Below are positions 25,727 through 36,556 of a stretch of 64,000 nucleotides of DNA, piece by piece (the first letter of the stretch is position 1; the number at the start of each line of letters is the position of its first letter). This DNA is from Vigna angularis. Its lineage: Eukaryota > Streptophyta > Magnoliopsida > Fabales > Fabaceae. The notes under the pieces were generated by a model. That model was not told the DNA's origin, made no database searches, and saw nothing but the letters and a program-made list of their open reading frames with translations. The position numbers and the translations under genes are program-made. The DNA lies in assembly GCF_016808095.1 (NCBI RefSeq), contig NC_068973.1, positions 32,110,077 to 32,174,076 on the forward strand. The letters run 5' to 3'.

Positions 25727-26692
25727 TCAAGTTGGTGCATGGATATCACACATTCCCAACTTGAATAGAGATTCATTAAACAATCTTTTTGACACTCCTT
25801 TGGTGAGAACATCAGCCAACTGCAATTCTGATCTTATAAAAGAAAATGAAATTATTCCAGCTTCAAGCTTTTCTTTGATGAAATGTCTATCAATCTCCAC
25901 ATGCTTTGTTCTATCATGTTGCACATGATTGTGAGCAATTGCTATAGCCAAAGTATTGTCAGAGTACAAACTCATAGCTTCATTTTGTTTAAAGCCCAAA
26001 TCTGATAGCATATTTTTAATCCACAAAAGTTCACATACACCTAGTGTCATGCCTCTGAATTCCACTTCAACACTAGATCTTGCTACTACAGGTTGTTTTG
26101 TACTCTTCCAAGTTATAAGATTTCCTCCTACAAAAGTAAAGTATCCAGAGGTAGATCTTCTATCATCTTTTGAACCTGCCCAATCTGCAACAGTGTACCA
26201 TTCTACCTTTAAGTTTCCATGATTTGAGAACAAAATTCCTTTTCCAGGAGCAGACTTCAAATATCTCAAAATCTTTTCACCATCATCTATATGAAGCTTT
26301 CGTGGGTAATGCATAAATTGACTAACAACATTCACTGCATATGTGATATCTAGACGTGTATGACACAAATAAATTAATTTTCCTACCAGCCTTTGGTATC
26401 TTCCTCTGTCCATGCTTGCTGAATTTGACCATTGAAAGAGTTTATGATTTTGTTCAATTGGTGTATCAGCTGGTTTACTCCCAAACAACCCAGTTTCCGA
26501 TAGTAAATCAATAGTATATTTTCTTTGGCATAGAAAAATACCATGTTTTGATCTAGCTACTTCAATACCCAAAAAATATTTGAGGTTTCCAAGTTGTTTC
26601 ATCTCAAATTCAGATGCAAGGTATTGTTGTAAACTAGAAATCTCATCTTGGTCATTTCCTGTAACAATCATGTCATCTACATATATAATCAA
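25727..26692 (-). pseudogene. Copia reverse transcriptase C-terminal half and RNase H
   Basis: A 321-residue open segment begins with the RT catalytic box YVDDMIVTG. It continues with the copia-typical FEMKQLGNLKYFLGIEV, RYQRLVGKLIYLCHTRLDITYAV, then RNase H with the ADWAGSKDDRRSTSGY and SSVEVEFRG strings, the SDNTLAIAIAHN box and KHVEIDRHFIKEKLE, ending near the natural C terminus (LADVLTKGVS). Compared with family consensus, the RNase H region has a few unusual residues (for example EVEFRG where EAEYRA is usual). It is separated from the N-terminal RT by stops and a frameshift between 26693 and 26914. The natural stop lies just before the purine tract. Confidence 0.85.
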
Positions 26693-26699
26693 AGCTGTA

Positions 26700-27175
26700 A
26701 TTTTTCCTTTTCCTCTCTATAGCCAAAAGCCTTCATAGACTTGGTAAACCTTCCAAACCATGCTCTTGGGGATTGTTTTAATCCATAGAGCCTTCTTTAA
26801 TTTGCAAACCTTCATTCCAATTGAATCAGTCATGCTTGGTGGAGAATCCATATAAATTTCTTCTGAAATTTCTTCGTGTAGGAAAGCATTTTTCACATCA
26901 AATTGTAGAAGAGGCTAATCTTGGTTTGCAGCTAGCGACAAAAGTATTCTCACAGTACTGAGCTTGGCTACCGGTGCGAACGTCTCTTGGTAATCTTCAC
27001 CATAAGACTGAGTGTAACCTATAGCCATAAGTCGTGCTTTATACCTCTCAATAGTTCCATCAGCTTTATGCTTAATTGTAAAGACCCATTTGCAACCCAC
27101 AGTTTTCTTCCCTCTTGGTAAGGACACAAGATCCCAAGTGTTGTTTCGTTCTAAAGCTGCCATCTCCTCAACCAT
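26700..27175 (-). pseudogene. Copia reverse transcriptase N-terminal half, frameshifted
   Basis: The open part 26915-27175 shows the RT entry motifs NNTWDLVSLPRGKK, VGCKWVFTIKHKADG, IERYKARLMAIGYTQ and DYQETFAPVAKLSTVR. Homology continues below it through NAFLHEEISEEIYM and ALYGLKQSPRAWF, but with stops and frame changes before the YVDD half. This is a decayed reverse transcriptase. Confidence 0.8.
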
Positions 27176-27545
27176 TGCTTCAGTCCATCTAGGATATGCA
27201 AAAGCTTCTTGTATATTACTAGGAATAGAAATTGAAGATAATTGAGATACAAATTATGCATATGATTGAGATAACCTGTAAGATGACACATATTTACTAA
27301 TGGGATATTTAACTTTGGCTTGGAGGTCTGATTCATATTTAACTAGAGGTTGATCACGCTTAGAACGAGGTGGAAGAATATATTGAACAGTAGTAGACTC
27401 AGTGTTTGGTGTGCTAGTGGCTCACGCAGACAAGAATCAATTTCATGATCAATTTCATCTAAATTAGTATTATCAGAGATAGGATCAGAAGGTACCTCTA
27501 AAGAGTCAAGATGAGGTGGTAAATTAACTATGGGAGGAAGTGATG
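27176..27545 (-). pseudogene. Linker region between copia integrase and RT
   Basis: Low-complexity acidic and proline-containing sequence (PPIVNLPPHLDSLEVPSD) typical of the variable region between copia integrase and RT. It is broken by frame changes and ends at the foreign insertion. Confidence 0.55.
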
Positions 27546-28255
27546 ACTTGGGCTCAAGCCCAATAGACAACCATGAACCCATCACCAATAAAATCAAGCA
27601 TAAACAAAAAGAGTTGGCACCCATCAAGTCGTACACTCAAGGACCCATGACTAGAGGAATGCTTAGAAGGCTTCAAGAGGACCTAGAGAACATTTTCCAA
27701 CAAGCAACTTTGAAGAAATGCATCATTTGGAGCAAGGTTGAAACTGACTTCCGGATTAGGCCACATTCAGCCCAATCCCTTCATCGGTCAGCGCCGAAAG
27801 AGCTGCTTCTGCCAGCAGCGCACACAAGCAAACAATTGGCCTTTTAGAGGAGTCTTCAATGTGACCCATGTGCTGCCTACATGGCCTTTGATCCGTGGTT
27901 GAAGGACGTGGCCTTTGATCCGTGGTTGAAGGACAATCATCAACTGCTCATCATAGGCACCGTGCATAGCTTAGGAATGTTATAAATCATCACCTCTTCA
28001 CATTGTAAAAGGACTTTTGAATGATATATGAGTTTTATAATGGTGATGCATTTTCCAGCCCAAAACACTGTCCAAAAGCCACCTCCTAATGAGCTTTCCC
28101 ACCTCCAACTAGCTTCCTGAAGGTCGTTTGAGCTAGACTTCATCCTCCATACAGCTCTTTCTCCATCAATTTCAACCATTGATTTCACTCTGCACCACGT
28201 TGTCCAGACTCTTTACCTGCTTCCGCTGCATTCAACCCTTCACCCATGCTGGACC
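27546..28255 (+). mobile_element. Fragment of another retroelement inserted in the copia element
   Basis: About 0.7 kb that does not belong to the copia element and sits where the integrase C terminus should be. Its plus strand encodes a GPMTRGMLRRLQEDLENIF string, similar to the C-terminal tail found after pol in some plant retroelements (a recollection, not a search). It also contains a 26-bp direct duplication (GGCCTTTGATCCGTGGTTGA unit, about 27882-27932). The borders are approximate and no target duplication was identified. Confidence 0.5.
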
Positions 28256-28816
28256 AACCTCATCAGAAAGGATACAATGATCAGACAACACATCAAAAGG
28301 CCTTTGAAAGTTAAGCACACTAGAAGGGGTTTGATTAATTAAATAAACGGCATAGCTCACAACCTCATGCCATAAATGAGATGGCACATTACCATCTATC
28401 AAAAGTGATCTTGTCACCTCTAATATATGTCTATTTTTCCTCTCACCCACTCCATTTTGTTGTGGTGAATAAGGACATGTAGTTTGATGCAAGATGCCTT
28501 TAGAGTTCATGAACTCTATTAATTCAGTCTTAAAATATTCCCCTCCATTGTTTGATCGAATGACCTTAATAGATGTGTTAAATTGTGTAACAATCAGATG
28601 ATAGAAGGAAAGAACCACATCACACACATCACTTTTATGTTTAAGCAAATACACCCAGGTTACCCGAGTACAATCATCAACAAAACTGATAAACCATTTT
28701 TTTCCATTATGTGTAGATTGTGGGGCAGGGCCCCAAACATCTGTATGGATTAATGAAAAAGGAAAATCAGTCTTTTTATTGCTTAAAGGAAACACAGTAC
28801 GATGGCTTTTTTCCAT
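28256..28816 (-). pseudogene. Copia integrase core
   Basis: The open segment includes FSLIHTDVWGPAPQ (first catalytic D), FVDDCTRVTWVYLL, IRSNNGGEYF (the usual second catalytic aspartate is replaced by N in the position normally read as SDNGGE), and GILHQTTCPYSPQQNGVGERKNRHILE with the catalytic E. The conserved tail stops at FDVLSDH where the foreign fragment begins. Loss of the second acidic residue and truncation make it inactive. Confidence 0.8.
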
Positions 28817-28853
28817 TACACAAGTTTCACAAAGAAAATCAGAAATATTGCAT

Positions 28854-29159
28854 TTATGAAATAATGATGGAAATATTTTTTTTTAGATAACCAAAAGAGG
28901 GATGCCCCAATCGTCTATGCCATAACCAGATCTCCTTTTTGTTTTTATCGTGTGTGTGTTCATTTGCAAGACAAGCCAACGCTCCTTTATGAGTTTGTTG
29001 TGAGACATTTTCAAGATAATAGAGTCCCTCCGTCTCTCTCCCAGTGCAAATCTTCTCCTTGGAATGAATGTTCTGAAAAAGACAATGGGTTGGGTAAAAT
29101 GAGGCAATACAAGAATGTGATTTGATTAATTTGCTGACAGAGAGAAGATTACAGTTCAA
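28854..29159 (-). pseudogene. Copia GAG-pre-integrase zinc-binding domain
   Basis: Contains NCNLLSVSKLIKSHSC and a LWHRRLGHPSFGYLKK string, the hallmark of the GAG-pre-integrase module (HHCC type). It is separated from the integrase by a frame change near 28820-28880. Confidence 0.8.
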
Positions 29160-29215
29160 TGTAGGGACAAATAAAACATCAGAAATTGATAAGAAGGGTG
29201 AGAGAGATATAGTAC

Positions 29216-29761
29216 CTACACCTTCAATACACCTTCAATAGGAGATGAGACCCCATTGGCATTAATAATAACAGTTTTAGAACAATTAGGAGAAAAATTA
29301 GTAAATTTATGAGGATCACAGGTCATATGATCACCTGAATCAATTATCCAATCACTATCTCTAGTAATAACAGAAACATTAATAGCAGAGTTAGATATAC
29401 CTGACTTAGTCACAAATCCGGCAGTAGTAGAAATATGGTTCTTGGAAGTAGCTTCTACCTTGGTATGGGGAGTAGTTTTACCTTTTGGATGCCAATCTGG
29501 ATAACCATGGAGTTTAAAACATGTCTCCATGACATGATTATCCCCATTGCAGTGGGTACAATTGCGAATTCCTTTCTTTAGGAAACTTTTTAACAACAAA
29601 GGAAGTCCCCATAGTAGACTCACTATCAAGCATAGTCGCTTGACGATTTGCCTTGGCACAAACAGTTGCATAAACGGATTGAACATTTGGAAGGGGAGTG
29701 GTAGCAAGGATACAACCACGAACAACATCCAAATGTGTATCCAGGCCAGCCAAAAAAACAT
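29216..29761 (-). pseudogene. Copia nucleocapsid knuckle and protease
   Basis: Shows CTHCNGDNHVMETCFKLHGYP (CX2CX4HX4C knuckle followed by the FKLHGYPDWHP string usual in plant copia) and then the protease motif DWIIDSGDHMTCD. The usual third residue pair of the protease motif (DSGA) reads DSGD here. The start of this open segment is out of frame with the proper gag. Confidence 0.8.
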
Positions 29762-30245
29762 AAACTCGTTGAGAATTAATCATGTTGTTATATTTTTCAA
29801 CATCTTTAGGACATTCCTCGTGATAGTATCATACTCTAGCCATAATCTTTGCAATTTTCCAAAATATGTAATAACATGTCCTCCATTTTGCTGAGTAGAG
29901 ATTACCTCACGATATAATTGATATGATTGGGATGCATCTTGGTTGACTGAGTATGTTTGTTGCACAGTGTCCCAAATGTCCTTTGCTGTAGGTAAGTGAA
30001 TAAAGAGGGATATGATTTCTTTTGTCATGGAGTCCATAAGCCAAGACTTGACTAGGCAGTTTTCATCTTCCCATGCTTCATATTCATCAGATTTCTTGTT
30101 TTCTGGTGCAACCTTTGTTCCAGATATGTAACCCTAACGTTTTCTGCCTCTAATCTTGTTTTGTGCGTTCAACGACCACTCAACATAGTTGGTGTCGTCA
30201 AGTCGTTCAGGGGTGAGCGATTCATGCATATGGGTAGCAGCGGAA
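29538..30245 (-). pseudogene. Copia gag, several frameshifts
   Basis: Two open segments in different frames (29780-30037 and 29538-29783) carry copia gag strings such as MDSMTKEIISLFIHLPTAKDIWD, QSYQLYREV, GGHVITYFGKLQRLWLEYD and RVYVFLAGLD. Homology extends upstream to about 30245 through a stop codon (NYVEWSLNAQNKIRGRKR just before the stop). Confidence 0.8.
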
Positions 30246-30302
30246 GTCCCAAAATCATGTTTCTCCGATTGATTTTTATCGAAAAAATCCATCAGAAATA
30301 TT

Positions 30303-30570
30303 CAAACAAAACACTGATTAGAAAGTGGGTTTTAAGCCTAACTCAACCCCACAAAACCAGCTTGTAGGATGAGGTTTGCACCTCACTTATATATTATAAT
30401 TTGGCCTTATCTCTAGTCGATGTGGGACTTCCAACACACCCCCGCCGAGGTATAGACATCTCGTGCGTGATAGTAGAAATTGGGTGATCCGATAACGGCC
30501 CGATAGCGCGTGGAATAGAATGCCTACTTAGAACTCGCTAGGATATGCTCTAACCATGACTCTGATACCA
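30303..30570 (-). repeat. TRIM-like leader block inside the copia element
   Basis: On the minus strand this reads: PBS TGGTATCAGAG (30560-30570), about 110 bp of leader, a purine run GGCGGGGG, then TGTGTTGGAAGTCCCACATC and a further ~130 bp with a TATA-like AATTATAATATATAAG. That order (PBS, short interior, purine tract, LTR-like start TGTTGGAAG) is the structure of a terminal-repeat retrotransposon in miniature. It is a distinct LTR type from the copia LTRs on either side. Confidence 0.5.
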
Positions 30571-30572
30571 TA

Positions 30573-30777
30573 TTAAAAGGTCTAAAGAATAATTATGATG
30601 TATTATTTCGAAGATTAGAGTACCATATATATACATTCAAGGATCCTATAATCCTTCATCTATTAAAGGAATGATAGGTGCACAAATCTGCACAAATTAT
30701 AATAATATCTAAATTATAACTAACACAATATTTGATTTTCTAATATCCTTTAATAGAATATTTGACATATCTTAACA
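30573..30777 (-). repeat. 5' LTR of the copia element
   Basis: About 205 bp starting TGTTAAGATATG on the minus strand, adjoining the PBS at 30560-30570. It is diverged from the 3' copy. Confidence 0.8.
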
Positions 30778-32347
30778 CTATTAACTGAATTTCATTCATC
30801 TGGCACTGATATTTCTTTAAGTTAAACTTAAAACAATAATTATTCTTCTACTGGCATGTAGAAGTGGTTACAAATTTGATTATTTATCGTAAAATATGTT
30901 GAAATTCAAATAAGCATGTATGGGCCACATTTTAGAGGTGGATTACTTAGAATGACAAGCAATCCGATTGAGGATTCGTATATGAAAGATATTTGGTTAG
31001 GGATGTATCAACCATATTTAGTTCAACACAAACATGAATCATATTTAGTACAGGATGTGGTTGACAAGTTGACGGATTCACGACTGCAAAGTCAAAAATC
31101 ATGTTGGATCAAGTATGAAGAATCTTGAATGGAGACAATTTATTATTAAAATTGATTTAAACAATAATAATTTCTTCAAAAGCACTCATTAATCTTAGAC
31201 AAAACTCGTATTTTTTTCAAAATAAAATCAATATATACACGATTTGAATGAGAGATCAAAAGGGCATTCATCCTTCCAGGTGATTTTAAATACTCTTAAT
31301 ATATTTCAAAATTATAACTGAGCGTGAATTTAAAGTGAGATTTTTATCATTCATGATACTTATTGCACTTTCGTGAAGGATATAGTCATACAAAAAATAT
31401 TTATCTCAAAACTTAGACCATTCAATGAAGATTTGATATTATTGTTTTCTTTTATGTGTGACCTGTATAGATGGAAATTTTAAAATAAAGGTTTTTAATT
31501 AAAAACATTTATCGTCTTAAAATATATGTATCTTTTAATGCTTGATTTTTTAAGATCTAGAAAAAGTAATAAAATATATTTAATACTCTTGACCATGTAT
31601 TGTGGATACACATTGCACTAACATAATTCAATGGGCCTGCAACAGCTAGTTATGCGGTATGGACTCTTTCTTTCTCTACTTCTATTATTACTAACTAAAC
31701 CTCATACTTATATAAAAAGACTAAAATATTCTTCTTCACTGCACCATACCATCACTCCGTCATTGTTTCTACTATTTATGCCCCATCACCTCTAAAGAGG
31801 AAGAAGAAGAAAAAAAAAACATGTTGAGGAAGAAAAGCTCGTTCCCAAACTCATTTCAGAACGCATTTCATATGTTTCAGAAAACTTGTTTTGGAAATAT
31901 TATTCTAAAAAAGTTGTTCAGAAAGATAGCACATATGTTCCGAAAATCTTCTTCTTAAGTTTCTTGTTAAGGAAAGCTTATTCCATAATACATTTCATCT
32001 GTTCAAAAAAGATTATTTTGGAAATTCCCTTCTGAAAATCTTATTCTTAAAATTATGTTCCAAATATTTTGGATAACCTCTTCTAAAAGGTTTCCAAAAC
32101 AAATAATCCAGAAGTCACTTTTACAAATGACAAAATAATCATTTAAAAAATTAGAAATGTGGGGTTAGAATTTCTGGTAGTGGAGGAAGAAAAAGCCTGC
32201 ATATGTCTAAGTTGGGCTGGATCTTGCCTCCTTTAAGATGTTGGGTTTAGCTCGCTATGTCCATTCCAATGTCTTGTGACTCTTACCTGCTCTATCGGAC
32301 AGGCCTTCATGGGTTAATATCATGCTTTCTCGAAGCCGTTAATAGTT
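30778..32347. other. Intergenic sequence, no gene recognised
   Basis: Contains imperfect short repeats of a TTCAGAAAA / TTTTGGAAAT type (about 31850-32110) and a GC-richer block at 32205-32330 that may be an old transposon end. No domain was recognised in the ORF at 30916-31128. Confidence 0.4.
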
Positions 32348-32580
32348 CACTACAAAATAAAATTGAATTACATACAACCAAAATCCGTATATAAAGTTCA
32401 AAATTCGTATATAACACTTAGTTATATACGACTTACATACGGATAAAAATCCGTATATAAAACTATCGTAGCTAAATTATATACGGATTTATCCGTATAT
32501 AAATTATATACGGATAAATTCATATATAATATCCATATATAATTATGTACGGATAAATCCGTATGTAATATCCATATATA
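32348..32580. repeat. CACTA terminal inverted repeat and subterminal repeat cluster
   Basis: CACTACAAAAT terminus, then about ten copies of a CCGTATATAA-type motif in both orientations within 200 bp. These are presumed transposase-binding sites. Confidence 0.75.
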
Positions 32581-32622
32581 ACTATAGTTTTTTTAAAAAA
32601 AAATTAGGTAATCCTAGATTAC

Positions 32623-32793
32623 ACCACCAAATTGCTTTTAGGAGTTTTATATATCTGAGTAAAGATAAATACAACCACCAAATTGCTTTTAGGAGTTTTA
32701 TATATCTGAGTAAAGATAAATACAACCACCAAATTGCTTTTAGGAGTTTTATATATCTGACTAGAGATAAATACAACCATCAAATTGCTTTTA
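32623..32793. repeat. 52-bp tandem repeat, about 3.3 copies
   Basis: Unit starts ACCACCAAATTGCTTTTAGG. The first copies are identical and the last ones diverge slightly. Lies just inside the CACTA subterminal region. Confidence 0.95.
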
Positions 32794-32957
32794 CAACTAA
32801 TGCAATACATAAATCAATCATGAATTACTTAAAAATACAACATAATAGACATACACAATTGAATATTTTTTTAGTTTGAATAATATCAAACTGTGTACAA
32901 ACATGGATGAAGTTAAGTATGAACATCTAAATAAATTAACAATCACGTGTATCTTAG

Positions 32958-33097
32958 TTGATTTTCACATTGTAAATCAATATACAATTAAACTGCTAAA
33001 GGTAACATTTTTAAAAGCTAATTAACTTTGATTTTCATATTGTAAATCAATATACAATTAAACTTCTAAAGGTAACATTTCTAAAAGCTAATTAACT
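32958..33097. repeat. 70-bp tandem duplication
   Basis: Two copies of a unit starting TTGATTTTCAYATTGTAAAT, with only a few mismatches. Confidence 0.9.
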
Positions 33098-33145
33098 TCC
33101 TTCATAGCCTGAAATGGAAGATTAGAATAAATCTCCTTCCTAAAG

Positions 33146-33329
33146 GAAATTTTCATCCCTTTACCTTCATCTTTATTCAGAATCCAATTTCATCATTAAG
33201 TGGGATTTTGTGTTCCCAAATCAGCAGTTCCTTCGCTTTGCTAATATCTGGCTTCCTCATATGTAAATCATCAACTGTGTTTGACTTGTATTCTATTGTA
33301 ATATTGGAATCAATTGTTTCCTTAATAAC
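33146..33329 (-). pseudogene. Captured fragment of UDP-glucuronate decarboxylase (UDP-xylose synthase), C-terminal exon
   Basis: The intact enzyme converts UDP-glucuronate to UDP-xylose for cell-wall polysaccharides. Here, after a plausible splice acceptor (TGCAG, exon from 33329), the minus strand reads VIKETIDSNITIEYK, then a DDLHMRKPDISKAKELLIWE stretch. This corresponds to the conserved C-terminal region of plant UXS enzymes (KETID...IEFK...DDPHKRKPDISKAK). It then jumps to LNKDEGKGMK in another frame, so about 15 residues are missing and the frame is shifted. It has no catalytic domain and cannot function. The family assignment is from recognised motifs, not a search. Confidence 0.75.
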
Positions 33330-33819
33330 CTGCATGTTTAAATTCATGCATTAAATTAAAAGTCTTTCAAAACTTACATATAAACAATACATGATCAATC
33401 TCAAAAGATTTCATGTAACACGCGTTGCCAGGAACCAATAGTTTAGATTTATGGTTTGTTTTAGTACGTGCACTTGCACACAAACAAAAGAATTTATTTG
33501 AATCTATTTTGTGTTATAGTAATAAGTCTCAAATATTAGCAAAGCAACTGATCCAAAAACACCACGATAGTAAATAGTGGGATGGTCATTATAAATACAA
33601 GATAAATAACTTAAAATCTATATATCACAAACCAATAAATGTTTAAGCACAACGAACCATCCAAAATTAAAGATAAATCCATAATTTATAATCAAGACTA
33701 ATGCTATTATTCCATCAAATATGTTTTGGTAAATTTTTTATGGGTCTGGTAAATAACCTTAAAAGAAATCCAACTCTACATGCATTGGAAAATGGCCATG
33801 AGGGGAAGATATTCTGGTA

Positions 33820-33990
33820 AGAAAAGACTAACCTGTCTTCCTGACTTTTACTTATTAGCTCTTGCATTTTCTCCACCGCATGTACAAAGCAAGCCCGTAC
33901 TTCAACTTCCTATTTAGTCCCTGGACCTATTTCTCCTCAATCAATACCATCTTTGCATCAAGATCAAGCTTTACACGTGTCTATTTCAAC
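33820..33990 (-). other. Coding-like degenerate segment, unassigned
   Basis: Minus-strand readings such as KLDLDAKMVLIEEK and HAVEKMQELISKSQED look protein-like but are in different frames and broken by stops. Possibly another captured exon. I do not recognise it. Confidence 0.25.
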
Positions 33991-34440
33991 CCATGCAGGG
34001 AATGCAAATACTTTAATGCAAGCACCTAACATTGAACAAAAACTCATGTTCTAGACAATGTAAGTGAAAAAAAAAAACAAAGCTATATATTCCACTGATT
34101 ATCAATATAAAGAGTAATAAGTTATCAAACAATTATTTCTTCTTACTAATAATGCTAGAGAGTGAAAAATTATTCAGACATCTCAACATTTAGAATATTG
34201 TCTTTCATCTTAGTTTCGTAATTTACAATATTGTCTTACAGTAAAATAAGCTTAGCTAACTTTTAATGTTTTTATGAGTGTCTAACTCTATCTTAATTTT
34301 TCTTTCAGCCCAAGTCTATATTTTTTATATCAAACATAAAAGTTCCACTTTAATAAAGTACATTTTTGTTATTTATCTTCCATGTATAAGAAATGTAATT
34401 TTAAAGTCTCGTAGTGTATACCAAAAGTGTTTAAATCTAG

Positions 34441-34520
<80 letters not shown>
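34441..34520. repeat. (TA)n microsatellite
   Basis: 80 bp of uninterrupted TA. Confidence 0.97.
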
Positions 34521-34524
<4 letters not shown>

Positions 34525-35208
34525 AAAAAAGTAGTAGCTATTTTCCACAGGTTCCACACTAATCCCAGAGTCAATAAAAATGCCATGAACAAACCAATGG
34601 CTTTCCCTTTTATAGAGTATACATGCCATCTAGGGATAGTCTTTTTATACATGTAAATTATCACCATCAGGCAACAACCAAATTATTTATACATGTAAAT
34701 TATCACCATTGGTAATGTGATGAAATGAGCATAGTGCGCACTACATGCCAAGACAATGAATCTAATGTAAATAGACAAGCACTGAGTAGTTTTGTATTTA
34801 ATTCATGAGACAAGTTTGGCACTATATTTGTTGACTAATGAGTAATGACTATGAAATAAGAATTTTGAAGCTAACCAATTCCATTGAAAACTATAGAATA
34901 TGTTACACAAAACAAAACTTTGTGCCTTCTTCGTAGCTTGGCTTGAAACGTGGAAACAATTGTTGAAATTTAAGGATTACATCTTTTTTGGGACAATAGT
35001 TTTGCTTCAAATATCAGGTGACCAAAAATACTCCAGTAGAATGAAAAATGAACTACACAATATCGATTTTAATTGACACAACCAAAACACAAAATGGATG
35101 AATAGCTAAGGTGGTAGGGAGCAAATGAGAACACAACATCAATGCATCAAAATACTTTTTTCTCTGCTTTGAGATAGAAAAATAGTTGCGGCAGAAAAAT
35201 AGTTGCGA

Positions 35209-35256
35209 CAATACATACATCACTCCTGTCAGTTTGAGCCAGGGTCACGAGCATGT
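35209..35256 (-). pseudogene. Captured PRMT10-like fragment, downstream exon piece
   Basis: The minus strand reads HARDP, then after a frame change WLKLTGVMY. This matches the PRMT string YARDRWLKPTGVMYPSHAR that follows the double-E loop. Very short and frameshifted, but it lies downstream of the better-preserved PRMT piece in the right order, which supports the assignment. Confidence 0.5.
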
Positions 35257-35388
35257 TTTCTTCCACCACAAATCCTTAAAAACAGGAAACAGAGTAAATG
35301 TCATTTTTGAAATCATTAATGTACACAAGAACCAGAAAAAAAAAGTTATATCAAACAAACTAAACATATCTCATTAATTATAACCTTT

Positions 35389-35595
35389 CTAAAGCAAGGT
35401 AACATCCTCCATTGATCCCTCGATGACCTCAACTACATTCTGGAGATTATTCGCTTTGACTAGTGCACGAGCATGTTCTGACATCTTCGTCGCTTCCACT
35501 GCATACACCTTCCTCACGCCTGCTTGAGCTGACCATATAGCAAGAATGCCACTTCTAGTCCCCACATCCAAAACATTCTTCTCCCAAATTAACTC
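35389..35595 (-). pseudogene. Captured PRMT10-type arginine methyltransferase fragment (SAM-binding exon)
   Basis: The parent enzyme transfers methyl groups from S-adenosylmethionine to protein arginines. The minus strand reads EKNVLDVGTRSGILAIW, then SAQAGVRKVYAVEATKMSEH, then ARALVKANNLQNVVEVIEGS and MEDVTLL before a stop. This is PRMT motif I through the post-I acidic residue (E of AVEATKM) and motif II, closest in wording to plant PRMT10. Motif I normally reads VLDVGTGSG; here the second glycine of the loop is arginine. The rest of the catalytic domain is absent, except for a frameshifted scrap at 35209-35256. Non-functional. Confidence 0.8.
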
Positions 35596-36023
35596 ACAAA
35601 GTCAGTTCAAAATCACTCACAATAAATCATAACATAAACACAAGCAATAACCATAACCAATGCTCTCAAACTATAACACGGCAGCAAATGTTATCTTATC
35701 CAATTCTTGTATCAATAAAATTATTCAAAAGTCATTTGGTAACAATAATTGATGATTATCATTATTCAAAAGCCAAGACAGTGGTTGAGATTCATGTAAA
35801 CTTGCCATCATCAACGGTAAAGTCATCCCTTCCAGGAACTATGAAGCAATAATATACCAAATAAAAATATTGAAAAGTGGAACAAGAAATATTAACAAAG
35901 AGAAAATACAACATTTACTACCTGGTTAGTGGTCATTTGAAGATGACATGGTTAGAGCTTAAGTCTTCCCAAAAATACGACTAAGTTAAAAATGCAAAGA
36001 GTATCTCGTTTCCAAAATCTAAG

Positions 36024-36148
36024 CATTTCTTGTGGCTTCCGCGAATGCTTGGACGCGGCTTCGACGATTCGCTGGCGATTATGGCGTGAAGGTTGACGAC
36101 CTTGTCCTCCTCAGAGGGGATCTTAGGGTGACGCGCCTCGTGATGAAT
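36024..36148 (-). pseudogene. Possible captured C-terminal exon of a small zinc-finger protein
   Basis: After a good acceptor (TTTTTGATGCAG, exon from 36148) the minus strand reads IHHEARHPKIPSEEDKVVNL, then HAIIASESSKPRP and SIRGSHKK. The H-x-E-A-R-H-P-K pattern resembles the second half of the C2H2 finger in small ZNF706/SERF-type proteins (F-E-S-K-H-P-K-T-P). The frame is open beyond the likely natural end to a stop at 35981. The family call is tentative. Confidence 0.35.
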
Positions 36149-36556
36149 CTGCATCAAAAAGAGACTAAGCATGGAGGATGTCTTAGAACTAATAATGTAA
36201 TGTATACAAAAAACTTAAACATGATAAGGAAGATGAAATTAAAAAATGATCTGTTTTACATAAAAGTTTATCTGAACCATGTAATACTCCTATTAAAAAG
36301 AACAAGATTGTTGAAATGCATCACATAACCATGCGTACTGATTATGCAGAAATGTAACAAGAATGATTTAGAGACAGTGGCAGTGATTGTAAACATCCAA
36401 GAACTAAATTAAATGTCGACTAGATGGCATATGTTATAGTCAAAGTTTTCTCTCAAGCATACTACACCTACACTTACAAATGAATCTTAATCCTCAAAAA
36501 GAAGAAAATTGAAGGAACTCAATTACCCAAGTTATCAAGGAAACTCTGTAATTCCT

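Larger units (their letters stand above)
25503..30777 (-). mobile_element. Degenerate Ty1/copia LTR retrotransposon
   Basis: About 5.3 kb on the minus strand in copia order: gag, CCHC knuckle, protease, GAG-pre-integrase, integrase, reverse transcriptase, RNase H. Short LTRs of about 205-217 bp lie at 30573-30777 (5') and 25503-25719 (3'), both starting TGTTAAGATATG on the minus strand. The LTRs differ at many positions and the coding region has several frameshifts and stops, so it is an old copy. A foreign fragment interrupts it at about 27546-28255. The outer LTR boundaries are uncertain by a few bases and no clear 5-bp target duplication was found. Confidence 0.9.

Noticed and set aside
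34278..34667. Isoleucine/tyrosine repeat ORFs on both strands
   Set aside because: They read through the (TA)n microsatellite and have no other coding signal.
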